The notes below the pieces were generated by a model. That model did not search any database. It was not told where the DNA came from and worked only from the letters and a program-made list of their open reading frames with translations. Position numbers and translations under genes: made by a program. Shown here piece after piece: positions 9,841 to 19,944 of a stretch of 64,000 bases of DNA; the stretch's first letter is position 1, and the number at the start of each line of letters is the position of its first letter. Source of the DNA: Hsuehochloa calcarea (Eukaryota > Streptophyta > Magnoliopsida > Poales > Poaceae); assembly GCA_036346395.1 (NCBI GenBank), contig CM070594.1:30723385-30787384 (forward strand). The letters run 5' to 3'.

Positions 9841-10110
9841 AAGCCAAGATCACATATTTGAGCAATGGATAACAAATTAAAATTTAGTGATTCAACTAAA
9901 GATACATTAGAAATGAAAAGGTTATTTGAGATAGCGATTTTACCCAATCCTATTACCTTTTCTTTGCTATTATCACCAAAAGTGATCTTGTCATTTTCTT
10001 CTCCATTCTCGAATGTGGTGAACACTTTTTATCACCGGTCATGTGTCGAGTGCATCTATTATCAAGCACCCAATATTTTTCACCGGTCTTGTAGTTCACC
10101 TATAAAATAA
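9841..10110 (-). pseudogene. copia C protease/GAG-pre-integrase fragment (unit 0)
   Basis: On the minus strand this encodes the end of the copia protease region and the start of the GAG-pre-integrase domain. WVLD.RCTRHMTGD lies near 10030-10075, followed by FENGEENDKITFGDNSKE and LNFNLLSIAQICDLGF, which breaks off at 9841 where gypsy B is inserted. The protease active-site triplet, normally Asp-Ser-Gly, reads Asp-Asn-Arg (codons at 10055-10063). A frame change separates the motif from the following sequence. Identical copies lie at 32873-33142 and 45295-45564. Confidence 0.85.
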
Positions 10111-11176
10111 GAATTAAGCTCTTTTAAGTACCCAAATTTGTTTAGGTCCTTTAGGTTAGTGACCAAGGTTTTATGCACCCAAATGGCATTTTTTTGCATC
10201 TAAAATTGAAGTACCAATAAACTTTGCTACTACTTTGCTATCTTTAGATTTTTCTAAGCATGTAGCATGAATCATAAGTGTCATAAGGTTTAGCATTAAC
10301 AATAGAGAATGCATTTTGTAAATGACCAACAATAAGACATTTTTTGAAATATTTTTCATTTTCTTTTACAAACTTTGTGGTCTTGTAAATTGGCTTCTAA
10401 CATTTCTTAGGAATAAACCCAAGTCCTTCCTTGTTGAATGAATATCTTTGCTTACTTAATAGCTTGTCAAGAATTGCTTTTCCCTTGAAGCATCTTTCCA
10501 AACTTTTGCTCAATTTTGTAACTTGCTCTTTTGACTCATGATTTTCAACAATGAGCAATGGATCACATATATTAGCCATATTAGCAATTGAATCAACTTT
10601 ATAGCAATATGGCATGGATAACAAATCATCACATAATGTGGAAGTGCTAGACATTGATATAGTATTTGAAGCAACTTCTACTTTAGGCATCTCATTCATT
10701 AAATTGCAAGTAATTTCAACATTTGAATGATATTTTTCAATATCTTTTAGAAGAAGAGAGTCATGAGCCTCCTTTAGCTCCTCATAACGATCTTTTAGAG
10801 ATATACTCTTTCTTCAAGACTTTAAATTTTGACTTCTCTTTTCCATGATATTCATTCGAATCTTTAAGCATATCCATTAATTCATTATATGAAGGTCCAT
10901 TGTCATTAATAGATTTTACCTTATCTCCTTTTGCCATGAGGAAGTAGGAGTGGAGAATAGTGACGTCGCTTCCTTGATGGCGATCTTGAGCAAGTCTTCT
11001 GTTCTTGTTGGGTTCATCATCATCGGAGTTGGAAAATTCCTCACTTGAGTCATATTCTTCAATATGAGCTTCATTCTTGCTATCTTTGTAAAGCTTCTTA
11101 AAAAGTTTCTACTTACCATTGTATTACTTCTTCTTTGAAGACTTGCCCTTGTCATCCTTCTTGTCAGGGCAAATGA
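10111..11176 (-). pseudogene. copia C gag C-terminal region (unit 0)
   Basis: The minus-strand frame 10699-10397 encodes a helical Lys/Glu-rich stretch containing KLSKSLERCFKGKAILDKLL and ending FNKEGLGFIPKKC, typical of the long Gag of plant Ty1/copia elements of the Sirevirus type. The part towards 11176 encodes ICPDKKDDKGKS, the end of a Gag zinc knuckle, and an acidic EEYDSSEEFSNSDDD stretch. Frames are broken near 10800, 10980 and 10390. In unit 1 the middle part is an open frame of 180 codons (33971-33429), so one of the breaks here is private to this copy. Confidence 0.8.
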
Positions 11177-13333
11177 TGTCCTAAACTTTATTCAATCTCT
11201 AACATGTCCAGGAGTAAACCAATTGCGAATGAAGTGGTTATGAAGGTAAATGATCATAAGTGGTCCATGTGCTCTACTCGCTCTCAGTTACGGCATCCTC
11301 GAAGATCACCTAAAGACAACAATAGAGCAAGGGTGAGTCCACGACTCAGCAAACACATCGATATACAACGATAATAATAAATCAACAGCAATCAATAACT
11401 TCATTATCATCACCGGCACTTTCATTAATATTCTCAGTCATTAATCTCATTTATGAATGCAACTCTATTCTACATGTCCACATGCACTTCTTTCGCGTAT
11501 ACCGGTATAGCATGAGTGAATGCTCGCGACAACATTCACTCTCAAGCCCGTTCCTCCTCAAGGATCGGGGACCTCCTCCACTCCCGTGGAGTTGTGATCA
11601 ATCATGATCACCTTCTCTTATGCAAAGATGCTTATGAATGCAAACATGCAAACTCCATCATAAACACCATATCCAACTTTCATCATGCTTGTCAACAAAG
11701 ATATAAACATACCAATTCATTGTTTGCAATTAAACCAAATAAAAGCACAACAATAATGGTAATAGAAGATAAAGAAAACAGTGATCGATCATTGATCATT
11801 GTCTACCATGCACTTGCCTTTACTAGTTGCGGCCTTGCGATCGATTAGAAGACGGCAACAAGCACGGCGCCTCTCTATATTAAATACACCAACTTCAATA
11901 CAAATTACAGCAACAAGAATAGCAATCAATATACATCGCTCCTACGTTCCCAAATATACCACGTTACGCGGTATCGAAAAACTACCCATTGCTGTCCTAG
12001 TACTAAAACGAACGTAACTTTTGACTCGAAAGTCCGATCACCACAAACCACCCCATTCTGGATTCTTTATAAAATTATCCACTTTTTCTTAGCTTACGAA
12101 GACTTCTAATTAAATCATCTAACCCTCCGTATTTAGCCCAGAAAACCGATCTGTCCGCTTCGGAACAGCGGTCTTACTAAATTCATAACTTTTGTTTTAC
12201 TCAACCAATATGCGCGTTCTCAGATCCTACAGAACCATTGGACAATTATCTACAACTTTCATGTAGATCAAAAACTCTAATTAAGCTATTTACTATTTTT
12301 AATTTACAGTCTACCAAAACAGCGCGAAAGACGACAACCGTAAAAACAGCGGTCTTCCGAAAATCATATCTCGAAATCTAATTGTCCGATCGACACGATT
12401 CAATATGCTATAGAAAGATATCGAAATTATCTACAATTAACTAGTAGATGATATTTTCAAAATTTGTCATTAAGGTGCCCGAATAAATCGTACAACAAAA
12501 CAGCAGGCTAAACCAATCTACTGTTCGATTTCTTCCCGACTAAAACATGCTAATATTAACAGAGAAATACGGCCCCGAATCATGTAGCACTAACTAGCTA
12601 ATGTCTCATCTCTACTTATTTAATTACGCATGCATGAAAAATGCTCTTTGCCAAACTAATTAACCACAACCAACATAGCTGATCAAGCAATTTGCGAACT
12701 AATTGATTACTACTCGGGAGGCTAGCAATGTATGCACTAATCAACTACTAATGCCAACTCCTGCATGCATGAAAAGAAACATCACTTACGCATTACTAGC
12801 AGGCTGTGCACACAAGGCAACCAAAAGCGGTAGAAGGCTTCACGTGCGCCTGCAGTGAGTGCGGCAACAATGAAGATTCTCGGCCGCGATCTCGGCGAGC
12901 TTGGCGGAAATTTGGCTCGGCGGCCTTGTGGGCAAAGCGGCGCGCTAGGCGACCTGCTTAATGATCTGATCGCGGCGAGGGGACTCGGTGGGAATTGGTA
13001 GCGCGATCTCCACGCTAAGGCGAGGGCGGTGACGACCACACACACAGCGTCTGTGGCAAAGCGACAACAAGTTTCGAGAGAAAAGAAGAAGGCTGGCGGC
13101 TGCTCGGTGGAAAGAAAAAAAAATGCTAGGGTTTCCTAGAAATTCCACGAATCTACTTATATAGCTCAAAAAAATTCGAAAATATTCTATTCTTCACAAA
13201 TTCTTTTATTTAATTACACCCGGCCCTTAAGAGGTTAATAATTAATTAATTATTGTTACTCTTTAATTAATTACGCTCCGACCCTTAGGACGCGAGTAAT
13301 ACTAATTTTAATATTATTTTTCAGAGTATTACA
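11177..13333 (-). repeat. A LTR, reverse orientation, lacking 250 bases of its end (unit 0)
   Basis: Reverse complement of 6126-8385 of the reference A LTR. It ends on the + strand at CAGAGTATTACA (13333) and starts at TGTCCTAAAC (11177), so the terminal 250 bases of the LTR are absent. It interrupts the zinc-knuckle region of copia C gag. No matching target-site duplication is visible, consistent with a deletion at the low-coordinate border. The minus-strand TATA box is near 13156-13163 and the GC-rich leader at 12790-13100. Confidence 0.9.
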
Positions 13334-13500
13334 ATTGCTATAATGCTTGTTATCATTGGAGGATTGTCCTTTCTTGATTTTGTCAGAATTAAAGCTTTGA
13401 TATGGGCGTCTTCTCATTAATTTCTTTATTCTTCTCACAAGGAGAATGAATTCTTCTTCGGAGTCTTCTTCTTCATCCTGTTCATCACTTGATTTCACTT
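13334..13500 (-). pseudogene. copia C gag fragment after the LTR insertion (unit 0)
   Basis: Minus-strand KSSDEQDEEEDSEEEF and LVRRIKKLMRRRPYQ, an acidic tract then a basic tract ahead of the zinc knuckle. The fragment stops at 13500, where copia D LTR sequence begins. Longer versions are at 36360-36668 and 48791-49622. Confidence 0.85.
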
Positions 13501-14862
13501 GGAACGATCTATATGCTATTGAGGACCTATTCCAATCGAATATTATGATAATTCTTGGAACGATCTTGAGCAATTGTCAATTGATTAACAGAAGGTCTAA
13601 AACCGGGCAAGAACGAAAACTTGATCCTAAAGCTTGTTCGTGAGAGATTGATGATCAAGATGATGCTAGATAGATTCACACATATCACAGCAAGCTAATT
13701 CACGTGAAAGAATCAATCACAAACTCGTGGATCAAAGAAAGCCCTAAAATCACCAAATTGAAAGCAAGAACGAAAAGAGACTTATCTCAAGCAAACCTTG
13801 CATAGATTGATTTCGTGATTGAAGCTGGATTACATCCACACCATCATGGATCAGTAAACAATCAAGGATCACGAAATTCACCACAAACCATCAAGAGCCC
13901 TAGCCTCCACCTCAACTCCCTAAAGACAATTAGGGTTTTGAAACATCAAAAGGCGAGCGAGCGAGGTGCACCACCATCTCCTCCTATTTATAGTGGAGGC
14001 CTAAAACTCTTAGGGTTTGACTTAATTGGGCTCCGTTAAGGCCCACTAACAAGCGGGTCACACACGCACGCTTGCATGAAGCGCCGTCTTTAACTTTTGA
14101 CCTAAACCGCTTCACCATGCGTCATGGATTCGCCAATAGGTCACCCTTGTCCATCTTGTGTCACGCTTGAGTCGTTGACCTCACGGCATCGTCGATCGTT
14201 ACGGACCTCAACTCTTCAAGTCTAGTCCGATTCTCCTCGCCGTTGACCGTCGTTGACCACCAAGCTACCTGCACAACCACAGACAAGAAAACACGTATTC
14301 GGGAACAAGTTCTTCACAACTTGACCCATGTTAGTCAAAACATGCATCATGCAAATCATATGCCATGAAACCAATGACTTTGACCTAACAAAACAACATC
14401 GCCACGAAGTTGGCTGGCGTTCAAGTAATTCTGGTCGACCGCTCGGTGAGCGGTCGGACCGCCATGGCGGTCGGACCGCTCCACAATGAGCGGTCGGACC
14501 GCCTTAGACTTAGCGAAATTCAAGCTCCCAAAATCCAAACCTTCGGAAACTTTAAACCAATAGAACTTTTCATTGGAGGCTCCAAAATCATGAGACCAAG
14601 TGCATTGGGATCCCCTTACTTGTCTACAACACCTATTTTTGGCCCAGCTCGATTTGAAAACTTTTGGTCATCGCCGGTCCGACCGCCCCAGATGGCCGGT
14701 CCGACCGATATGGGACCGGTCGGACCGCCGTGCAAGGACCGGTCGGACCGCCCTGACGATAAGCTTGTAACTTTGTCGAAAGCGTGAAGCGACAAACCGT
14801 AAATGCCATTGCCAATTGTCACATCATCCTAAGATCTGGAGCATATCCCCATGAAATCCACA
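13501..14862 (-). repeat. copia D 3' LTR, truncated
   Basis: Matches 22723-24073, the copia D 5' LTR, and ends GAAATCCACA on the + strand (LTR start TGTGGATTTC on the minus strand), next to a polypurine tract. About 420 bases of the distal end are missing. The junction with copia C carries a 13-base string (cttggaacgatct, 13498-13510) repeated at 13554-13566, which looks like templated filler at a repaired break. Confidence 0.9.
14433..14751. repeat. palindrome arrays in copia D 3' LTR
   Basis: Two clusters (14433-14502 and 14673-14751) of the palindrome GCGGTCGGACCGC and variants. Each has a CGG..CCG core and can fold as a small hairpin. The 5' LTR repeats them at 23643-23717 and 23887-23963 and has a third cluster at 22506-22630. 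Clusters of short CGG-CCG-core palindromes are a described Sirevirus LTR feature, to my knowledge. Confidence 0.8.
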
Positions 14863-14876
14863 ATCTCCCCTTGATG
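14863..14876 (-). promoter_or_regulatory. copia D polypurine tract
   Basis: Minus-strand CATCAAGGGGAGAT lies directly against the LTR start TGTGGATTTC. This is the place and composition expected for the primer of plus-strand synthesis. Confidence 0.85.
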
Positions 14877-15240
14877 AACACATTGGCAATTATCCGAAAA
14901 ATGTAAGTAAGAGGTTTGAAAACGAGTTTACTCGCAGTTTTCGCACAAAGGCACAACTTGGTCCATAAGCAAGAAAAAGCAATGAAAATGACCAAGCTGG
15001 CATTAGAATAGTATAGGCATGTGAGACAAGGCAAAAGAAAGCATAAAAACTTTGATTTCCAGAAAAGGGTCAAAATTCTCACATGAGGTCCATATGAAAG
15101 AACAATTGTTCAATTGACCTATGATCATTGTGAGTATAAAAGAATGCAATTCAAGTTCAGAATATTCAATAAGACAATAAGAATGCAACTCAAGAACTCC
15201 CCCTCACTATGATCATCAAATTTCAAATTTTCAGTTTCTC

Positions 15241-15298
15241 CCCTTTGTATAAACTTCTCCCCCAATCTTCCCTTTGTATAAACTTCTCCCCCAATCTT
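15241..15298. repeat. 29-bp tandem duplication containing a polypurine tract
   Basis: Two perfect 29-base copies (15241-15269 and 15270-15298), each with ACTTCTCCCCC, a polypurine tract when read on the minus strand. This shows how the tracts multiply. Confidence 0.9.
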
Positions 15299-15907
15299 CT
15301 CATTAACACATCTTCTCCAAATAAGAGTAGCAAAGAAATATTACACATCTTCTCCCAAAGAAATATCTTTTCATTTAACACATCTTCTCCCCCTTTGACA
15401 ATGGATTCATCAAGGAATCACGCCTTCCTCTCATCCAGAATAACAAATAGAGAATAAAGAAAGAAGCGAAAACAAAAGAAGCATAAAGAGGAATATGCAT
15501 GAAGTGCAATGGGTGGCTTCAATTTTTGTATTTTCAATTTTTGATTACAAGAAGCTTTGGAGATTACCCAAAAGAACAAGCTAGTATCTCGAATAATGCA
15601 CAAGCGACATATCAAGCTGTGTAGCTAGCAAGATCATGGTAAGACATATATATCAAAGCTAAGCACAAAGGCTCAAAAGTAAAGCGATAGATTTGATCAA
15701 TTTAAGCAACACTTCAAATTGACAAGTTCATCAACGAGAGATCCTAAAGTGAAATTGGCCATGTCAAAGCTGTCAAAGTGAGATCAAAAATCTAACAAAG
15801 ACCACAAGATGAGTCAATCAAGTCCGTATTGAATCATTTTGCTCAAAATTTTATAGCGCCCATTTGTCAACATTTTCTCATTTGCATTGAATATTGAGGT
15901 TGACTAA

Positions 15908-16150
15908 TGATCTATCTTAGTGACAAGATCACGGACTAGGAGCCATCCACAAACTCATCCTAAGCTTCGACCAAAAGTTGTTTAAAGGTATATCTTAGTA
16001 AAGAAGATCTGGACTAGGAGCCATCCACAAACTCTTTCTAAGCTTCTACAAGGCGACAAATCTTGAGGTTCATGTCATTTACGACAAGCGGTCCCCATGA
16101 GATCGTCAGTTCATCAAACTATCTCCAAGTTCATGTCATTTGACAAGCGA
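15908..16150. repeat. imperfect direct repeats in copia D non-coding region
   Basis: A roughly 56-base string ending in ggactaggagccatccacaa plus flank occurs near 15912-15970 and again near 15991-16049. Just after it, gttcatgtcattt..gacaagcg occurs twice (about 16071 and 16129). Confidence 0.75.
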
Positions 16151-16789
16151 TCTAGTAAGAATAGTTTGGCACAATTTAAGCATAAGACAATCTTGATTTT
16201 CATTTTTCACAAGAGCGTTTTAGAATCTCAAGAACACAAAAGCTCAAGTAATGGTCAATTTTAGATCAAAGAGCTAACAAAGCAATTCTGACAGGGCCAA
16301 TGTCACAAGAGGAGCACTAATTACGCAACTCGCTAAAACATCCACAAATTGCAATTTCTTAGTTTGAGTTGTTTAACAGGTTCTAGCTCATATAGCAAAG
16401 ACTTAGCTACACATGTAAAAGCATGATAATTCTAGCAAGTCAAAGAACTAGACATGACATTGAGCAAGAATAGAAATACAAAAGCTCTAAAGGGTAATAG
16501 GCAAAGCTTCATCAATTTTAAAAGATAAGCAGAAAATCTTATATTACAATGCATTTTTTTTTGAATTTTTCATACCACTTGTTGTATTTTTCATATGAAT
16601 GCAATATGACACAATGAGATGCAATTAAAAGGCCTAAAAATCTAAAAAGTTCGAAAAGATCACTAAGTTCAGAAAAAGAACAATAAAAGATCAAAAGAAC
16701 AAGGAAAGATAAGAAAAAGATCAAACTCCCCCTCAAACCAACCCATAAGGATAAATTACCCCTAACTCACTTCTTAAGGAGGAAAATCG

Positions 16790-17197
16790 GTTTGATCTAA
16801 AGGCTTGGTAAGAATATCGCCAATTGAGCTTGGACTCTACAAAGTGCATCACAATATCACCTTTTTCAACATGATCTTTAAGGAAGTGAAAGCGAATGTC
16901 TATGTGCTTAGTCCTAGAATGTTGCCTTGGGTTTTAGCAATATTAATAGCAGAAGTGTTATCACAGAAAAGAGGAACACTAGCAAAGTTTAACCCATAAT
17001 CTTTCAAAGTGGACGTCATCCACAAAATCTGGCTACAGCAACTAGCAGCACAACATACTCCGCCTCCGCCATGGATTGTGCAACAGAAGGACTGCTTTCT
17101 AGAAGACCAAGATACAAGAGACGTGCCTAGAAAGTGCAGGTGCCTGAGGTACTCTTCCTATCTAGCAAACGACCCATAAAATCGAATCGAAAAACCT
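16790..17197 (-). pseudogene. copia D RNase H remnant
   Basis: Broken minus-strand frames keep the classic end of copia Pol, RQHSRTKHIDIRFHFLKDHV and EKGDI (about 16840-16930), preceded by scattered RNase H pieces. Stops and frame changes are frequent. It continues from the reverse transcriptase of the next feature. Confidence 0.8.
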
Positions 17198-18486
17198 CTA
17201 ATGGACAAAGTGAAGAGCGGAATACCAAATGCCATATAAGAGGGTAGAGTGTAAATACACGAATATAAACTTAACGGCTTGGCGATGGGAAGTTCTCGGA
17301 GACGCCTGAAATCTTGCACAAAGGCATACCGTGAAGTGAATGTCCGGTCTCGAGGCCGTCAAATACAGAAGGGAGCCGATCATGCTGCGGTACTCGCGTT
17401 GATCCACGACTTCTCCTTCCTCATCTGGATCCAAAACAGTTGAAGTTGCCATGGGAGTGGAAATTGGCTTGCAGTCACCCATGTTGAAGCGTTTGAGAAG
17501 ATCTTTAGTGTACTTCGTCTGATGGATGAAAATTCCTTCCTTGCATTGCTTGATTTGAAGTCCCAAAAAGTAATTAAGCTCTCCCATCATACTCATCTCA
17601 AATTCCCTAGACATAGTGTCAGAAAAGCTGGAAACAAGAGCATTAGAGGAACCACCAAAGATAATATCATCCACATAAATTTGAGCAAGCAGGAAGTCAT
17701 TGTCACGTCTAAGAATGAATAGGGTTTTATCCACTTTACCCATCTCAAAATTATTTTTAAGCAAGAAGGTCTTAAGTCTATCATACCAGGCTCTAGGGGC
17801 TTGTTTAAGACCATACAATGCTTTAGATAGCTTGAAAACACGATTTGGATATTTAGGATCCTCAAAACCAGGGGGTTGCTTAACATACACTTCCTCATCT
17901 ATGAAACCATTTAAAAAGGCACTTTTAACATCCATCTGATATAATTTAAAACCTTTTGATGCAGCAAATGCAAGCGAGAATCACGAATGGCTTCTAGTCT
18001 AGCAACAGGAGCAAATGTCTCATCAAAATCTAACCCCTCAACTTGGTTTGAAACCACGAGCTACCAATCGGCCTTATTTCTAACCACAGAACCATCCTCA
18101 CCTTGTTTATTCTTAAACACCCAGCGGGTTCCTATAACATTATGACCACTAGGAGGTTCTACTAGGTTCCAAACTTTGTTTCTTTCAAAATTCTCTAACT
18201 CCTCATGCATGGCATTTACCCGGCTAGAATCGGATAAAGCATGTGATATATCGCGGGGTTCAAAAGAAGCAACAAAAGCCGAATGAGAGTAGAGATTTGG
18301 ATCATTATACAGGCGAGTTACTCGCTCATGTAGATTACCTATTATCATTCGGAGGATCTTTGTCTCTGAATCTGAAGTGGGCGCCGGGTGAGATGTCGTT
18401 TCTTCGACCTCATGAGTCTGCGATGATGATGATGCAACAGGAGCCTCAATCGAAGGTGAAGTAGGCGTAGCGAGTTCTTGTATCAA
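17198..18486 (-). pseudogene. copia D reverse transcriptase
   Basis: A 245-codon open frame (17935-17198) carries the central copia reverse transcriptase. It starts MDVKSAFLNGFIDEEVY (first catalytic Asp), with LYGLKQAPRAWYDRL at residues 40-54 and the catalytic YVDD at 87-90. The Pro/Ser/Thr-rich linker and RT start, with IGTRWVFKNKQGEDG, are in a separate frame at 18486-18061 that ends at a stop after VVRNKA. About 120 bases between the two frames still encode LDFDETFAPVARLEAIR with a stop. It would copy element RNA into DNA but cannot be made intact. Confidence 0.92.
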
Positions 18487-18639
18487 TATAGGCGCTTGGC
18501 AGCGAGATGAGGAATGACATTAGCCGTCCTCATCTTCCTCCACAAAAATACTCTCTCACACTGTAAATCATCTCAGCAATTGATCTAGCTCGGGGCTAGT
18601 CTCATCAAAAGTGACATTACAAGTCTCTGAATAATGTTA

Positions 18640-19549
18640 GTCTCGATATTAAAAACTCGAAAACCCTCGAATGAGCGGGATAACCCAAAATACCCCATCA
18701 AAAGTTCTTGATTCAAATTTATCTAAATTGCTGTCTTAAGAATAAAACATTTTGATCCAAAAACTCGAAAATGCGAAGCAGAGGGTTTTCTACCAAAGCG
18801 AAGCTCATAAGGAGTCTTGCCTAAAGAAGGTCTCAAAAAGACACGATTGGCAATATATGGCGATAGCAATAGCTTGGCCCAAAATCTCCTAGGTGTGCTA
18901 TACTCATCTAGCATCGTCCTAGCCATTTCGACCAAGGTCCTATTCTTCCTTTCCACCACGCCATTTTGTTGAGGGCGTGTGGAGAGGAGAAGCGATGCTC
19001 AATACCACGCTCGGCACAAAAGAAGCAAAAGAAGCATTTTTGAACTCCGTGCCATTATCACTGCGAATCGCTCTCAAAGCACCGAGAAGCTCGAAGCCAA
19101 GCGAAGAACAAGATCATGAAAATAACCAAAAGCTTCATCCTTTGAAGTAAGAAAGAACACCCAAGTATATCTAGAAAGATCATCGACTATGACAAGAATA
19201 TACCATTTTCCACCGATCCGGGACTCTAGCGGGACCAACGGTATCCATATGAAGCAAGCGTCACAGTCAAAGTCGGTCATAACCATAGTCCTGAGAAGGG
19301 TGTGGCGGCAACTTGTTTGCCATGCCTACTGAGCGCGCACATGACATCCTTGGCGACTTTGAGTTTGGGCAAGCCTCTCATGAGATCAAGGTTGCTAACT
19401 CGTGTCGGATGATCAAAACCAATGTGCCCCAAGCGTCGATGCCAAAGCCAAAAATCGAGAAGAAGATGTAAGCAAACATTTAAGAGATCCGACAAGAGAT
19501 TACGAAAAGTCGGCTCCAAAATTCTACCAACTCTAGAGATTCCAAACAC
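18640..19549 (-). pseudogene. copia D GAG-pre-integrase and integrase
   Basis: Frame 19549-19277 gives the pre-integrase zinc-binding end, LWHRRLGHIGFDHP. The catalytic core follows in pieces: HMDTVGPARV and WYILVIVDDLSRYTWVFF (19286-19074), SDNGTEFKNASFASFC (about 19020-19070), then VERKNRTLVEMARTMLDEY in frame 18959-18723. Order (integrase before reverse transcriptase) confirms Ty1/copia. At least four frameshifts separate the pieces. Confidence 0.9.
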
Positions 19550-19559
19550 AAGCTCACGG

Positions 19560-19944
19560 TAGAATCAAGCACACGACAAGCATTTTCTTAAAAGCAGTCT
19601 CATACCCATCATCAAGAAGTGAGAAAGCGAGAAAGGAGATTATACCTAAGCTTGTCCACAAGAGCGACATCCTTTAGAATGAATTTGTTGTTTACCCTAA
19701 TTGATCTTGTTCCTTCAATTCGCCCTTGTGTATCATCTCCAAAGGTGATGAAGTCATCACCGTTGCTCGCGTGAAAGAGGTGAACCATTTTGAGTTCCGG
19801 TCATGTGGCGTGAACATCCGAGTCAACGAACCACGTGTTCTTCCCCTTTCGCGGTAATCCTAAAAATCAAGGAGCAAAAGAGCGATGTGTCTCAATCTTG
19901 GGATTAGATAAACAAGATTTAGGAATCGATCTTGAGACACACGT
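19560..19944 (-). pseudogene. copia D aspartic protease remnant
   Basis: WFVDS followed, after a one-base frame slip, by HMTG-like sequence (about 19800-19840), then FITFGDDTQGRIEGT. This is the copia protease active-site region. The Asp-Ser-Gly motif is interrupted by an apparent single-base deletion. Confidence 0.75.

Larger units (their letters stand above)
14877..16739 (-). mobile_element. copia D non-coding region between pol and 3' LTR, with repeated polypurine tracts
   Basis: No recognisable coding sequence. On the minus strand there are many AGGGGGAGAAG-like purine tracts, in the clusters 15200-15210, 15236-15300, 15325-15400 and 16725-16735. Multiple polypurine tracts between pol and the 3' LTR are a known hallmark of Sireviruses. 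The stretch also holds two sets of direct repeats, listed separately. Confidence 0.75.

Noticed and set aside
13446..13643. Ser-rich open frame on the + strand (also at 36472 and 48903)
   Set aside because: It is the opposite strand of the acidic Glu/Asp stretch of copia C Gag.
14433..14751. GCGGTCGGACCGC clusters as transcription-factor or operator sites
   Set aside because: They recur in all copia D/D2 LTRs as known-type Sirevirus hairpins. Nothing points to a specific binding protein.
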